Shown here piece by piece: positions 46,621 through 55,407 of a stretch of 64,000 bases of DNA; positions within the stretch are counted from its first letter, which is position 1, and each line of letters opens with the position of its first letter. The stretch is from Pseudomonadota bacterium. GTDB lineage: Bacteria; Pseudomonadota; Alphaproteobacteria; Sphingomonadales; Sphingomonadaceae. The position numbers and the translations under genes are program-made. The stretch spans positions 124,001 through 188,000 of the forward strand of contig JAEXAY010000039.1 of assembly GCA_023457895.1 (NCBI GenBank), read 5' to 3'. The notes beneath the pieces were generated by a model. It did not search any database. It saw only the letters and a list, made by a program, of their open reading frames with translations, and was not told the DNA's origin.

Positions 46621-47208
46621 CTAACGCGGTTCGCCGCGGTCAATCTGAACACGGCGTACGATAATCGACGTGGCGGTGAGGAGCAGGCCGCGCAGGATGA
46701 ACAGGCTGCCGACCAGCATCGTCAGTGTATAAAGCGCCGTCTGCGTATCCGCGAAAAACAGAAGATACCCGCCCGCAAGCACATTGATGAGGCCGATCGC
46801 ACCGAGCCAGTAGCGGTCGGTTGCGCCGGTGATGGCCGCGAACAGTTCCATGAGACCGCTGACGAACAGCCAGGCGCCAAGGATCATCATCAGCGACATC
46901 GCGCCCGTAAGCGGCGATAATGTCGCAATAATACCAGCGGCAATCGCGAGCACGCCGAAAATCAAGTCGACCCAGCGGTTACTCCAGCCAGCCCCGCGCA
47001 TGAAGGCGAGCAACGAGGCGAGCCCTGCAACGATCAGCAAAACCGCGAGCATCAAACCCGACGCCACACCGGTCGCCAGCGGGTTGGCCAGGGCGAGGAG
47101 CCCCACGATCATCAGCACAACCCCATAGGCGAACAGCCAGAGCCAGGACGTGCGGCCCCCCGGAACGAGCTTTGCGTCATGGGGAGGGACGGGTTGCCGG
47201 TTGTCCAT
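46621..47208 (-). CDS. HdeD/DUF308 family membrane protein
   Basis: The 195-residue protein has six predicted membrane helices with the internal repeat characteristic of DUF308 (for example GVVLMIVGLLALANPLAT ... GVLAIAAGIIATLSPL ... GLINVLAGGYLLFF). E. coli HdeD acts in acid resistance at high cell density; a similar stress role is possible but unproven here. AGAGGA lies seven bases before the ATG. It is transcribed divergently from the dioxygenase gene across a 227-base region containing regulatory-looking repeats. Confidence 0.83.
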   Translation of the reverse strand: MDNRQPVPPHDAKLVPGGRTSWLWLFAYGVVLMIVGLLALANPLATGVASGLMLAVLLIVAGLASLLAFMRGAGWSNRWVDLIFGVLAIAAGIIATLSPLTGAMSLMMILGAWLFVSGLMELFAAITGATDRYWLGAIGLINVLAGGYLLFFADTQTALYTLTMLVGSLFILRGLLLTATSIIVRRVQIDRGEPR

Positions 47209-47318
47209 TCTGGAGTCCTCTTGTTTGCGTCACACTAGCAACCGCCCAGAGGGTTTGCGGTTCCGCAAAAGCCGGTATGCGCTGCGCATTGGCGGCTTCA
47301 AAACATTCTTTTTCCGCG

Positions 47319-47354
47319 ATATGCGTCAAATATCTATACCATTTTTACGCATAT
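47319..47354. promoter_or_regulatory. 36-bp inverted repeat in the HdeD/dioxygenase intergenic region
   Basis: ATATGCGTCAAAT (47319-47331) and ATTTTTACGCATAT (47341-47354) form an imperfect palindrome with about 12 matching pairs around the centre TATCTATACC. The region is markedly more AT-rich than its surroundings. It is a plausible operator for a regulator of the dioxygenase block or of the divergent membrane gene. Confidence 0.45.
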
Positions 47355-47363
47355 TCTTATATT

Positions 47364-47377
47364 TTGACCAAGATCAA
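47364..47377. promoter_or_regulatory. FNR/Anr-type box
   Basis: TTGACCAAGATCAA matches the palindromic FNR/Anr/FixK consensus TTGAT-N4-ATCAA at nine of ten defined positions. It lies 59 bases upstream of the dioxygenase start codon and 156 bases upstream of the divergent HdeD-like gene. Binding is inferred from the match only; no regulator gene is in this window. Confidence 0.45.
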
Positions 47378-47435
47378 ATCATTCACGTAGCCGAACCGCT
47401 ATCCATTTACGCAATAGCCATGTGGAGAGCAGGCC

Positions 47436-48356
47436 ATGATCGCAGCATTGTCCTATATTATCGTCGAATCGCGCGACGTTGATGCGTGGCAGCGCTTCGG
47501 CGGCGACGTGCTCGGCATGATGCCGGTGCGGTTGTCCGGCGGGCTTGCGCTCAAGATGGACGAGCGCGCCGGACGGGTATTCGTCGAACCCGGAGCTACC
47601 GACCGCTTCGCTGCAAGCGGATGGGAAGTTCTGGATGAGGCCGCCTTCGACACCGCCATCGCGCGCGTGAAAGCGGCCGGCGCAGAGGTCTACGACAGCA
47701 CTGCGGCCGAAAAGGCGTTTCGCCACGTCCGCAACATGGCATGGTTCCGCGACCCTTCAGGCAACCGCCACGAAATCTGTCAGGGCTATGTCAGCGATTT
47801 CGCACCGTTCGTCTCGCCGGTCGCGGTGCCGCGCTTCATCACAGGCGATCTGGGCCTCGGCCACATGGTACTGCCCGCCCCCGAATATGACGCGACGCTC
47901 GCCTTCATGACCGATGTCATGGGCTTTGGCGTTGCCGACCACATGGTCCACCATCCGCGCGGCGCTGAAAATGACCCGCATCTCAGGATCGGTTTCCTCC
48001 ACTGCGACAATGGCCGTCATCACAGCCTCGCGCTGTTCGAGGGCGCGGTGCCCTCCGGCTGCATCCACCTGATGTTCGAGGTGCCGGGCATGGACGAGCT
48101 TGGCCGCGCCTATGACCGCATGCTGGCGCACGGCGTCCGGCTGATGGCAACGCTCGGCCGTCATGTGAACGATCACATGATTTCCTTCTACATGATGTCC
48201 CCCGGCGGTTTCGCGATCGAATATGGCTGCGGCGGGCGCGTCGTCGACTGGGGTCGCCACGCCGTGTTCGAAAGCACCGCCGTCAGCATGTGGGGACATG
48301 ATTTCAGCGTCGGATTCGGCGCCGACGAACAGGCGGCAATCGCCGCCGCGGCCTGA
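47436..48356 (+). CDS. Type I extradiol ring-cleavage dioxygenase (BphC/HsaC-like)
   Basis: The 306-residue two-domain VOC dioxygenase cleaves a catechol next to its hydroxyls using Fe(II). Counting along the sequence, the expected iron ligands are all present: His143 (GLGHMVL), His211 (CIHLMFEV) and Glu262 (FAIEYG). The second-shell residues His195/196 (RHHSLAL), His243 and Tyr252 are also there. The size matches BphC, HsaC and related enzymes. GGAG lies eight bases before the ATG. With the two downstream oxygenases it could be HsaC, cleaving 3,4-DHSA in steroid catabolism, but biphenyl-type or other catechols remain possible. Confidence 0.85.
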   Translation: MIAALSYIIVESRDVDAWQRFGGDVLGMMPVRLSGGLALKMDERAGRVFVEPGATDRFAASGWEVLDEAAFDTAIARVKAAGAEVYDSTAAEKAFRHVRNMAWFRDPSGNRHEICQGYVSDFAPFVSPVAVPRFITGDLGLGHMVLPAPEYDATLAFMTDVMGFGVADHMVHHPRGAENDPHLRIGFLHCDNGRHHSLALFEGAVPSGCIHLMFEVPGMDELGRAYDRMLAHGVRLMATLGRHVNDHMISFYMMSPGGFAIEYGCGGRVVDWGRHAVFESTAVSMWGHDFSVGFGADEQAAIAAAA

Positions 48357-48381
48357 CCCTTTATCCTGCAGGAGATGTGAG

Positions 48382-49575
48382 ATGCTTGACAGTTTAGCCA
48401 CCGCCCCGATGATCGACCAGTCGCTCACCGAGAAGGCGCGGGCCATGATCCCGGCGCTGCGCGAACGCGCCGCGAAGGCCGATGCCGATTGTAAGGTGCC
48501 GGATGAAACCGTGGCCGAAATGCAGGAGGCCGGTTTCTTCCGTATCCTCCAGCCCAAGCCCTATGGCGGCTATGAACTCGACCCCGAAAATTTCTACGCC
48601 GTGCAGATGGCGCTCGCCGAGGGCTGCATGTCCTCGGCCTGGATTTACGGCGTCATCGCTGTGCACAATTGGCAGCTTGCCCAGTTCGACCCGCAAGCCC
48701 AGGCCGATGTATGGGAGAAGGACAGTTCGACGCTGATCGCCTCCTCCTACATGCCCAAGGCGGAAGTCACGCCGGTCGACGGCGGTTATCGTATAAAGGG
48801 CCGCTGGGGCTTTTCGAGCGGCGTCGATCATTGCCAATGGGCATTCTTGGGCGGACTGGTGCCCGATCCCGAGGGCGGTGCGCCCGATTATCGCACTTTC
48901 CTTGTACCGCGGGCCGACTTCAAGGTGCTTCCGGTATGGGATACGCTCGGCCTGCGCGGCACCGGAAGCCATGACGTGGTGGTCGAGGACGCGTTCGTCC
49001 CGGCCTATCGCACCCATCGCGCCAAGGACGGCTTTGCGGTGTCGAGCCCGGGCCTGAAGGCCAATCCGGGGCCGCTCTACCGCCTCCCCTTCGGCCAGAT
49101 TTTCGTGCGTGCCGTGTCTTCCTCGTCGATCGGCGCGCTGCAGGGCGCGCTCAACGATTTTCAGGATTACGCCAAGGTGCGGGTCAGCTCGAACGATTTT
49201 TCGCGCACCGCCGATGATCCGGTTGCACAGCTCGCCATTGCCGAAACGGCCTCTGCAATCGACGAAATGAAGACCACGCTTGCCCGCAACTTCGGCCGGA
49301 TGATGGCGCAGGCCCGCGCCGGCGAGGATTATGACCTTGAGGAAAGACTGCTGTTCCGCTTCCAGTCGGCACAGATCGTTGACCGCTGCGCCCGGCTGAT
49401 CACACAGATTCTCTACAGCTGCGGGGCGCAGGGCGTATATCGTTCAAGCCCGATTGCGCGCACCTTTGCCGATATCCACACCGGACGCACCCATATTGCC
49501 AATAACCCGTCCAAGGTCGGGTGCAATTTTGGCGGCTTCACGCTGGGGCTGCCCAACACCGATACTTTTATTTGA
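48382..49575 (+). CDS. HsaA-like flavin-dependent monooxygenase (acyl-CoA dehydrogenase fold)
   Basis: The ATG at 48382 is preceded by GGAGATGTGAG and gives 397 residues. The acyl-CoA dehydrogenase fold is used here as a two-component, reduced-flavin hydroxylase (HsaA, HpaB-class D): the N-terminal ADADCKVPDETVAEMQEAGFFRILQPKPYGG, SSAWIYGVIAVHNW, the flavin-domain GRWGFSSGVDHCQW, LRGTGSHDVVVEDAFVP, and a C-terminal helical domain ending HIANNPSKVGCNFGG. In HsaA the substrate is 3-HSA, giving the catechol 3,4-DHSA, the HsaC substrate. The flavin reductase partner is not in this window. Confidence 0.83.
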   Translation: MLDSLATAPMIDQSLTEKARAMIPALRERAAKADADCKVPDETVAEMQEAGFFRILQPKPYGGYELDPENFYAVQMALAEGCMSSAWIYGVIAVHNWQLAQFDPQAQADVWEKDSSTLIASSYMPKAEVTPVDGGYRIKGRWGFSSGVDHCQWAFLGGLVPDPEGGAPDYRTFLVPRADFKVLPVWDTLGLRGTGSHDVVVEDAFVPAYRTHRAKDGFAVSSPGLKANPGPLYRLPFGQIFVRAVSSSSIGALQGALNDFQDYAKVRVSSNDFSRTADDPVAQLAIAETASAIDEMKTTLARNFGRMMAQARAGEDYDLEERLLFRFQSAQIVDRCARLITQILYSCGAQGVYRSSPIARTFADIHTGRTHIANNPSKVGCNFGGFTLGLPNTDTFI

Positions 49576-49607
49576 ACTAAAACTGTATTTTATATACATC
49601 TTTACTT

Positions 49608-49638
49608 GCGTATTTTGAAACGTTCGCGCGTATTGAAA
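49608..49638 (+). promoter_or_regulatory. Tandem GCGTATT-GAAA repeat upstream of the Rieske oxygenase
   Basis: GCGTATTTTGAAA (49608-49620) and GCGTATTGAAA (49628-49638) recur 20 bases apart (two helical turns) in the AT-rich 86-base gap between the monooxygenase and Rieske genes. AT-rich TATATACA at 49591 could be a -10 element. Candidate operator/promoter; no direct proof. Confidence 0.35.
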
Positions 49639-49661
49639 GCGACAGGACAGGAGAGATTAAA

Positions 49662-50738
49662 ATGGCGACGACAAAGGAATATGGACTCGGCGAACTCGAT
49701 TTCCCGCGCGGCTGGTTCATGATTGCCGAAAGCGGCGACCTCCATGCAGACCCGTTGCCGCTGCGCTTTTTCGCCAAGGAGTTGGTGCTTTACCGCGGCG
49801 AATCCGGCCGGGTGGTGCTGATGGACGCCTATTGCCCGCACATGCGCGTGCATATCGGCCGCAACACCACCTCCTATATCGTCAAGGACGGCAACCGCAT
49901 CGAAGGCGATTCGATCCGTTGCCCCGGTCATGGCTGGCGCTTTACGCCGGACGGTGACTGCGACGACATCCCCTATAGCTGCCATGGCGTTCCGAAGGCA
50001 GCGAAGATCGGCACCTATCCGGTGATCGAACGCGCCGGCTGCATCTGGATGTGGCACGATATGGAAGGCGGCGAACCCGAATACGACCTTCCCGCCTTCG
50101 AGGAATGGAACAAGCCCGGCTGGGTGCGCTGGCGCATCGACAGCCTCGGCACGCTCCCCATCCACCCGCAGGAAATCGTCGATAACATGACCGATTTCGC
50201 GCATTTCGTGCCGGTCCATGGCAGCAAGGATATCGCCTATTTCGAAAATGAGTTCCGCGACCATATCATCATGCAGCGCTTCGGCGCGGGCCACCGCACG
50301 CTGGTCGACAGCAGCGCGCTGCTTGAAACCGACACCCATTATACCGGCCCCGGCATTCTCCAATCGCGGATGGAAGGACAGCATCCCTCGCTGATGCTGA
50401 TCGCGCATACGCCGGTCGAGGACGGCGTGGTCCGGGTGTGGTTCGGACTGATGGTCAAGGTGTCCGACGGTGAAGTGACCGATGCCGGTCAGGCGATCGC
50501 GCGCGGTTATCAGGACACCTCGCTCGAAGCCTTCGCGCAGGATTTCGAACTGTGGAAATACAAGGCGCCCGCGCTCAGCATCATGCAGGTCCCCGACGAT
50601 GGCCCGTTCCACAAGCAGCGCATCTGGTACAAGCAATTCTATAATCCGCGCGCCAGGGCGGGCGACTATCACAAGCGCGTCAACGGAGTGCATGTGACGA
50701 TGGATAATCGCGAAGGGGCCAAGCAGAAGGTGGCATAA
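49662..50738 (+). CDS. Rieske non-heme iron oxygenase, KshA-like
   Basis: The 358-residue oxygenase alpha subunit has the Rieske [2Fe-2S] ligands Cys58-x-His60 (CPHM) and Cys87-x2-His90 (CPGHGW). The mononuclear iron motif DNMTDFAHFVPVH contains Asp178, His181 and His186, matching the 3-ketosteroid 9-alpha-hydroxylase oxygenase KshA (NVTDMAHFFYIH) in layout. Such an enzyme hydroxylates steroid C9 and triggers ring-B opening. No KshB-type reductase is adjacent. Ring-hydroxylating enzymes of other aromatic pathways share this fold, so the substrate is inferred from the neighbours. GGAG precedes the ATG. Confidence 0.85.
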   Translation: MATTKEYGLGELDFPRGWFMIAESGDLHADPLPLRFFAKELVLYRGESGRVVLMDAYCPHMRVHIGRNTTSYIVKDGNRIEGDSIRCPGHGWRFTPDGDCDDIPYSCHGVPKAAKIGTYPVIERAGCIWMWHDMEGGEPEYDLPAFEEWNKPGWVRWRIDSLGTLPIHPQEIVDNMTDFAHFVPVHGSKDIAYFENEFRDHIIMQRFGAGHRTLVDSSALLETDTHYTGPGILQSRMEGQHPSLMLIAHTPVEDGVVRVWFGLMVKVSDGEVTDAGQAIARGYQDTSLEAFAQDFELWKYKAPALSIMQVPDDGPFHKQRIWYKQFYNPRARAGDYHKRVNGVHVTMDNREGAKQKVA

Positions 50739-50777
50739 CCCCTTCCCACGTCCGCCGCCCTCCCGTATCGCCGGGGC

Positions 50778-52943
50778 ATGACTCGGGCGCGCGTGATCCT
50801 GATGAATTCGGCGCTGGGGCCGCTCGATTACCGGGTGCCCCACGGCATGGCGGTTGCGCCGGGCAGCATCGTCGCCGCCCCGCTGGGGCCGCGGCAGTTG
50901 CTGGGCGTAGTATGGGAAGAGGACGCCTTTCAGGTCGAGGAGGTTGGCGACAACCGGCTGCGCAACCTGCTGCACGTCTATGACATCCCGCCGGTCGCCA
51001 AACCGTTGCGCGATCTCGTCTTGTGGACCTCGGACTATTATCTCGCGCATCCTGCCGCGGTACTGCGCATGGTCATTCCCGGATCGGCGCTGAGCCAGGG
51101 CGGACGGCCGATCATCGAATATCGCGCCTCCGGCCATTTGCCTGGCCGTATGACGCCGCAACGCGAACAGGCGATGGAGCGGATCGGCAATGCCCAGGGC
51201 ACCGTGCGCGAACTTGCCGCGATCGCGGAGGTGAGCGAGGGCGTGATCCGCGGCCTGATCAAGACCGGCGCGCTCGATGCGGAGGAAGTTTCGGCCGACA
51301 CGCCCTCCCCCGATCCGGACCCCGATTTCGCGCCGCCGCAATTGTCGGCCGAGCAGCAGACAGCGGCGGCGCGCATGGTCGCCGCTGTGCGCGACCACGA
51401 TTTCCAGCCCTTCCTGCTTGATGGAGTCACAGGGTCGGGCAAGACTGAGGTTTATTTCGAGGCCATTGCAGAGGCGATCCGCAACCAGCGGCAAGTACTG
51501 GTGCTGCTCCCCGAAATCGCGCTGACCGAACCCTTCCTCACCCGCTTCACCGCGCGCTTCGGCTGCGAGCCGGTGACATGGCATTCGGGTATGCGCAGCT
51601 CCGAACGCCGCCGCGCCTGGCACGCGATTGCAAGCGGCGAGGCGCAGGTCACCGTAGGCGCACGGTCGGCCTTGTTCCTGCCCTATCGCAACCTCGGTCT
51701 CATCGTCGTCGATGAAGCGCATGAAACCAGCTTCAAGCAGGAAGAAGGCGTTCATTATCACGCGCGCGATGTCGCGGTGATGCGCGGCAAGTTCGAACAT
51801 TGCCCGGTCGTTCTCGCCTCGGCGACGCCGCCGATCGAAAGCCGGGTGCAGGTCGAGGCGGGGCGCTATGAGGAACTCACCCTGCCCTCGCGCTATGGCG
51901 CGGCCGAACTGCCCGACATCAAAGCGATCGACATGCGCGAAGACCCGCCCGACCGCAGCATGTGGCTTGCCCCCAAACTGGTCGCAGCCCTCGCCAGCCG
52001 GCTGGAGCGCGGCGAGCAAAGCCTCCTGTTCCTCAACCGTCGCGGCTATGCTCCTCTGACGCTGTGCCGCACCTGCGGACATCGTTTCCAGTGTCCCAAT
52101 TGCTCGGCCTGGATGGTCGAACACCGCCTCGTGCGCCGCCTCGCCTGCCACCATTGCGGCCATGTCATGCCGCCGCCCGACGCCTGCCCCGAATGCAAGA
52201 GCGAAGACAGCCTCGTTGCCTGCGGTCCCGGCGTCGAGCGCATCGCCGATGAAGTGAAGGCGCTGTTTCCAACGGCCCGCATTGCCGTTGTGACGTCCGA
52301 CACCTTATGGTCACCCGCCAAGGCGGCGGAGTTCGTCGCGCAAATGGAAGCGGGCGCAATCGATATCGTTATCGGCACCCAGCTCGTCACCAAGGGCTAT
52401 CATTTCCCCGAACTGACGCTGGTCGGGGTGGTCGATGCCGATCTCGGCCTTGAAGGCGGCGACCTGCGCGCGGCCGAACGCACGTTCCAGCAGATCGCGC
52501 AAGTCGCCGGCCGTGCGGGGCGCGGGGAAAAGCCGGGCGAAGTTCTGATTCAGACCCGGCTTCCCGAAGCGCCGGTGATGGAGGCATTGGTTTCTGGCGA
52601 GCGGGAGGATTTCTACCGCACCGAAACCGAAGCACGGCGCCACGCCCATGCTCCGCCCTTCGGCCGCTTTGCCGGGATCATCGTCTCATCGGAGGATGCC
52701 GAACTCGCCCAGCGTATCGCACGCGACATCGGCGAGGCTGCGCCGCAATCGGACGAGATGCATGTTTATGGCCCAGCGCCTGCCCCGCTCGCGATGCTGC
52801 GCGGCCGTCACCGTCACCGCCTGCTGGTCCACGCCAGGCGCAATTTCGCGATGCAGGACGCGATCAGGGCGTGGCTCGGCAGCGTCGACTGGCCGAGCAA
52901 GGTACGCGTGACGGTGGATGTTGACCCTTATAGTTTCGTTTAA
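50778..52943 (+). CDS. priA: Primosomal replication-restart helicase PriA
   Basis: PriA reloads the replisome at broken forks. The 721-residue protein has an N-terminal DNA-binding domain (LGPLDYRVPHGMAVAPGSIVAAPLGPRQLLGVVW), the helicase Walker A GVTGSGKTEVYF, the DEAH box (VVDEAHETSFKQEEGVHYHARDVAVMR), the two zinc sites (CRTCGHRFQCPNC ... CHHCGHVMPPPDACPEC) and motif V/VI GTQLVTKGYHFPELTLVGVVDAD, QIAQVAGRAGRG. All hallmark motifs are intact. It begins 39 bases after the Rieske gene, but is not functionally tied to it. Confidence 0.96.
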   Translation: MTRARVILMNSALGPLDYRVPHGMAVAPGSIVAAPLGPRQLLGVVWEEDAFQVEEVGDNRLRNLLHVYDIPPVAKPLRDLVLWTSDYYLAHPAAVLRMVIPGSALSQGGRPIIEYRASGHLPGRMTPQREQAMERIGNAQGTVRELAAIAEVSEGVIRGLIKTGALDAEEVSADTPSPDPDPDFAPPQLSAEQQTAAARMVAAVRDHDFQPFLLDGVTGSGKTEVYFEAIAEAIRNQRQVLVLLPEIALTEPFLTRFTARFGCEPVTWHSGMRSSERRRAWHAIASGEAQVTVGARSALFLPYRNLGLIVVDEAHETSFKQEEGVHYHARDVAVMRGKFEHCPVVLASATPPIESRVQVEAGRYEELTLPSRYGAAELPDIKAIDMREDPPDRSMWLAPKLVAALASRLERGEQSLLFLNRRGYAPLTLCRTCGHRFQCPNCSAWMVEHRLVRRLACHHCGHVMPPPDACPECKSEDSLVACGPGVERIADEVKALFPTARIAVVTSDTLWSPAKAAEFVAQMEAGAIDIVIGTQLVTKGYHFPELTLVGVVDADLGLEGGDLRAAERTFQQIAQVAGRAGRGEKPGEVLIQTRLPEAPVMEALVSGEREDFYRTETEARRHAHAPPFGRFAGIIVSSEDAELAQRIARDIGEAAPQSDEMHVYGPAPAPLAMLRGRHRHRLLVHARRNFAMQDAIRAWLGSVDWPSKVRVTVDVDPYSFV

Positions 52944-52988
52944 CCCCACCCTCGCTTGCGAAGGAGATTGGAACCGTCTCTCGTCAGC

Positions 52989-54491
52989 CTAGGGCTGCAC
53001 TGCAGGGGCCAGCACCGGCCCCGGCCATTCCTTCAGGCTGCCGAAATGCCGCGCCAGCGCGACGTGGAGATCGGCATCCTCAGCCGCCCCGCCCAGTTCG
53101 AGCTTGTCATTGGCCTCATCCTTGGGCCCGTGATAATCGGCGCCAAGATAAGCCTCGAGCTTTTTCATATCGGCAAAGCTGCCACTCACCATCACCGCAG
53201 GCACGCCCCTCGCCTTGAGCGCCCAGCCGTCCTGCCGCTGGATCATCACGTTGGAATCCGTGCCCATTTCGACCTTTCGGCCCATCCTGACGGTGACGCG
53301 GTCGATGTCGCTGTCGAGGCCGGTCGTGCCGCGCCCGATGATCGCGACTTTCTCGCCCTTGGGTGCAACGGCGATGGTGTCGATATTGAACGCGGCGACG
53401 ATACGTTCCAGTGGTATCGGCGGGTTTTCCACAAAGGCCTTGGCGCCAAGCAGCCCCTTTTCCTCGGCGGTCGTTCCAAGAAAATAAATGTCGCGATCAA
53501 GCTGCGGGCCGCGCCCCAGCCGCCTGGCCGCCTCGATCAGCACCGCCATGCCGCTCGCATTGTCGACGGCACCATTGCAGATACGATCCTCCTCGCTCTC
53601 GTCGCGGCAGATACCGAAATGATCCCAATGGCCGAGAAACAGGAGTGCGCCATGCGCCGCCCCTTGTTTCCCGGGCAGTTTGGCGACGATATTGTAGCTG
53701 TTGAAGCGGCGGCCTTCGCTGGCGGCAGCAAGGTTGGCGCGGCTGCGCAACGCCACGGGCCTGAACCCGCTTTTCCCCGCGTCGGCGGACAGTTTGGCAA
53801 GGTCGAGGCCGTTGGCCGAAAACAGTGCGGCCGCTGCACTGGCACGCATGACGCCTTCGACCGGGAGGCCGGGCTGATCGGGATTGAGCCGGACGCGCGC
53901 CGCATAGGCCCGCTTGAAACCGTCCCAGGGGAAGACCTCGGGCGCGAGTTGCAGCATGGCCTTGGCGCCCGCCGTGGCGAGCGCGCTGCTGACCGCCGCC
54001 GTATCGATCCGTTTGCGGGTGACGGGGTCGCTCAGCAGGACCAGCACCGCTTTTCCCCGCACATCGCCGATCACCCGGCCCTGGGCATCGACGCCGGTGC
54101 CTGTAAAGATCATCGGCAGCCGCTTAAACCCGGCGCTCGGCAAGTCGGTCCACAGCATGACCTCGTCGCCGCCAAAATCCATTTTGGCACCCTTGCCCGA
54201 AAGCGTCATGTGCGACTGGGTGACCCTGTGCTCACCGAGCCCGACCGGCTGGTACCAGCTGCCATCGGAAAGACCGCCCTTGAGGCCCGAGCTTGCCCAT
54301 TGCTGCGCGATATAGGTGATCGCCTTGGTTTCACCGGGCGTACCGGGTGCGCGGCCTTCATATGCGTCGCTGGCCAGTATCTCGATATGCGCGCGCAGGT
54401 CGGCTTCGGTGATCGGCGCATCCGCTGCATTCGCCGGGACGGCAGACCAGGCCGCGAAAAGCAGCAGCGCGCCGAGACGCACCCTCTTCAT
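52989..54491 (-). CDS. M28-family zinc aminopeptidase/hydrolase, secreted
   Basis: The 500-residue protein has a signal peptide (MKRVRLGALLLFAAWSAVPANA), a PA-like inserted domain (about 130-240) and the M28 catalytic core: LGHWDHFG (metal His and Asp), NGAVDNASGMAVLIEAAR (bridging Asp), TTAEEKGLLGAKAF (catalytic Glu pair), ERIVAAFNIDTIA (metal Asp) and a later metal His candidate in GADYHGPKDE. The metal set appears complete. It is probably an exported aminopeptidase. It overlaps the upstream CitE-like gene by four bases. Confidence 0.9.
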   Translation of the reverse strand: MKRVRLGALLLFAAWSAVPANAADAPITEADLRAHIEILASDAYEGRAPGTPGETKAITYIAQQWASSGLKGGLSDGSWYQPVGLGEHRVTQSHMTLSGKGAKMDFGGDEVMLWTDLPSAGFKRLPMIFTGTGVDAQGRVIGDVRGKAVLVLLSDPVTRKRIDTAAVSSALATAGAKAMLQLAPEVFPWDGFKRAYAARVRLNPDQPGLPVEGVMRASAAAALFSANGLDLAKLSADAGKSGFRPVALRSRANLAAASEGRRFNSYNIVAKLPGKQGAAHGALLFLGHWDHFGICRDESEEDRICNGAVDNASGMAVLIEAARRLGRGPQLDRDIYFLGTTAEEKGLLGAKAFVENPPIPLERIVAAFNIDTIAVAPKGEKVAIIGRGTTGLDSDIDRVTVRMGRKVEMGTDSNVMIQRQDGWALKARGVPAVMVSGSFADMKKLEAYLGADYHGPKDEANDKLELGGAAEDADLHVALARHFGSLKEWPGPVLAPAVQP

Positions 54492-55324
54492 GCGCTGGCC
54501 TTCGCGGCGCGCCCGAGCAGCGCCTGCGCGGTCGCTACGTGCATATCCTCGACCATGCGATCACGAAAACGCAAAGCCCCGACGCCCTGCGGGTGTGCCG
54601 CGACCGCCGCGAGCAGCGCTTCGGCATCCTCGATTTCGGCCGCTCCCGGCGCGAACCCGGCATTGGCGGCAGCTACCTGCCGCGGATGGATCAGCGTCTT
54701 GCCGTCGAAGCCCCAGCGACGCCCCTGCGCACATTCGCGCGCGAACCCGGCTTCATCGTCGAGCGCATTATAAACCCCATCCAGCGCCCAGGCGCCGTCG
54801 GCCCGCGCTGCCGTGACGATCTGTTGCAGAGCGAACATCAGCCCCTCGCGCGCCGGATCGGCCGGGAGCCGCATCGCATGGGCAATATCGTTGACCCCGG
54901 CAATCAGCCCCATCACGCCGGACGCGGCGGAAATGTCGAACGCGTTGAGCACCGCGGCCGGGGATTCGATCATCGCCAGCAGCGGGTGGCCGATGCGCAT
55001 CGCCAGTTGCCCCACCGCACCGGCCTGCTCGGCCTTGGGAATCACGACGACATCCGCCGCGGATGAGGCCGCGGCTTCAACGTCATCGACATGCCACGGT
55101 GTTCCCGCCGCGTTGATCCTGAGCGCCTTGATCGCGCCGCCAAAATCGCCGCGCAGCACCTCGACCGCCGCCCGGCGCGCCGCCGCCTTGTCTTCGGGGC
55201 GCACCGCGTCCTCCAGTTCGATGATCACCATATCGGCGCCAAGATCGGGTATCTTGGCGAGCGCCTTGGGGTTGGAGGCGGGGACGAACAATGCGGAGCG
55301 CGGCGGCAGTAAATCGGTAAGCAT
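54488..55324 (-). CDS. CitE-like CoA-ester lyase (HpcH/HpaI aldolase family)
   Basis: The 278-residue TIM-barrel protein has PRSALFVPASNPKALAKIPDLGADMVIIELEDAV at the N-terminus (metal Glu in ELEDAV), VVIPKAEQAG (conserved Lys), AMIESPAAVLNAFDIS (second metal Glu) and the CitE-type GFDGKTLIHPRQV segment that binds CoA. Characterised relatives cleave citryl-, malyl- or citramalyl-CoA, or thioesters thereof; which one applies here cannot be told. It overlaps the M28 gene by four bases, so the two are co-translated although no pathway link is evident. It is divergent from the SPFH gene. Confidence 0.87.
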   Translation of the reverse strand: MLTDLLPPRSALFVPASNPKALAKIPDLGADMVIIELEDAVRPEDKAAARRAAVEVLRGDFGGAIKALRINAAGTPWHVDDVEAAASSAADVVVIPKAEQAGAVGQLAMRIGHPLLAMIESPAAVLNAFDISAASGVMGLIAGVNDIAHAMRLPADPAREGLMFALQQIVTAARADGAWALDGVYNALDDEAGFARECAQGRRWGFDGKTLIHPRQVAAANAGFAPGAAEIEDAEALLAAVAAHPQGVGALRFRDRMVEDMHVATAQALLGRAAKASA

Positions 55325-55407
55325 TAGGCTGTTATTGTCCGATTATGCTTGGCGGGCAAGCCGGATACAGGCAATATTGCCCGCAGACAGGAATTTTGGG
55401 GAGTGAC

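Noticed and set aside
49602..52163. An 853-codon open frame on the minus strand opposite the Rieske gene and priA
   Set aside because: Both plus-strand genes have complete, well-conserved motifs over this region; the antisense reading is rich in His, Arg and Gly without any family resemblance.
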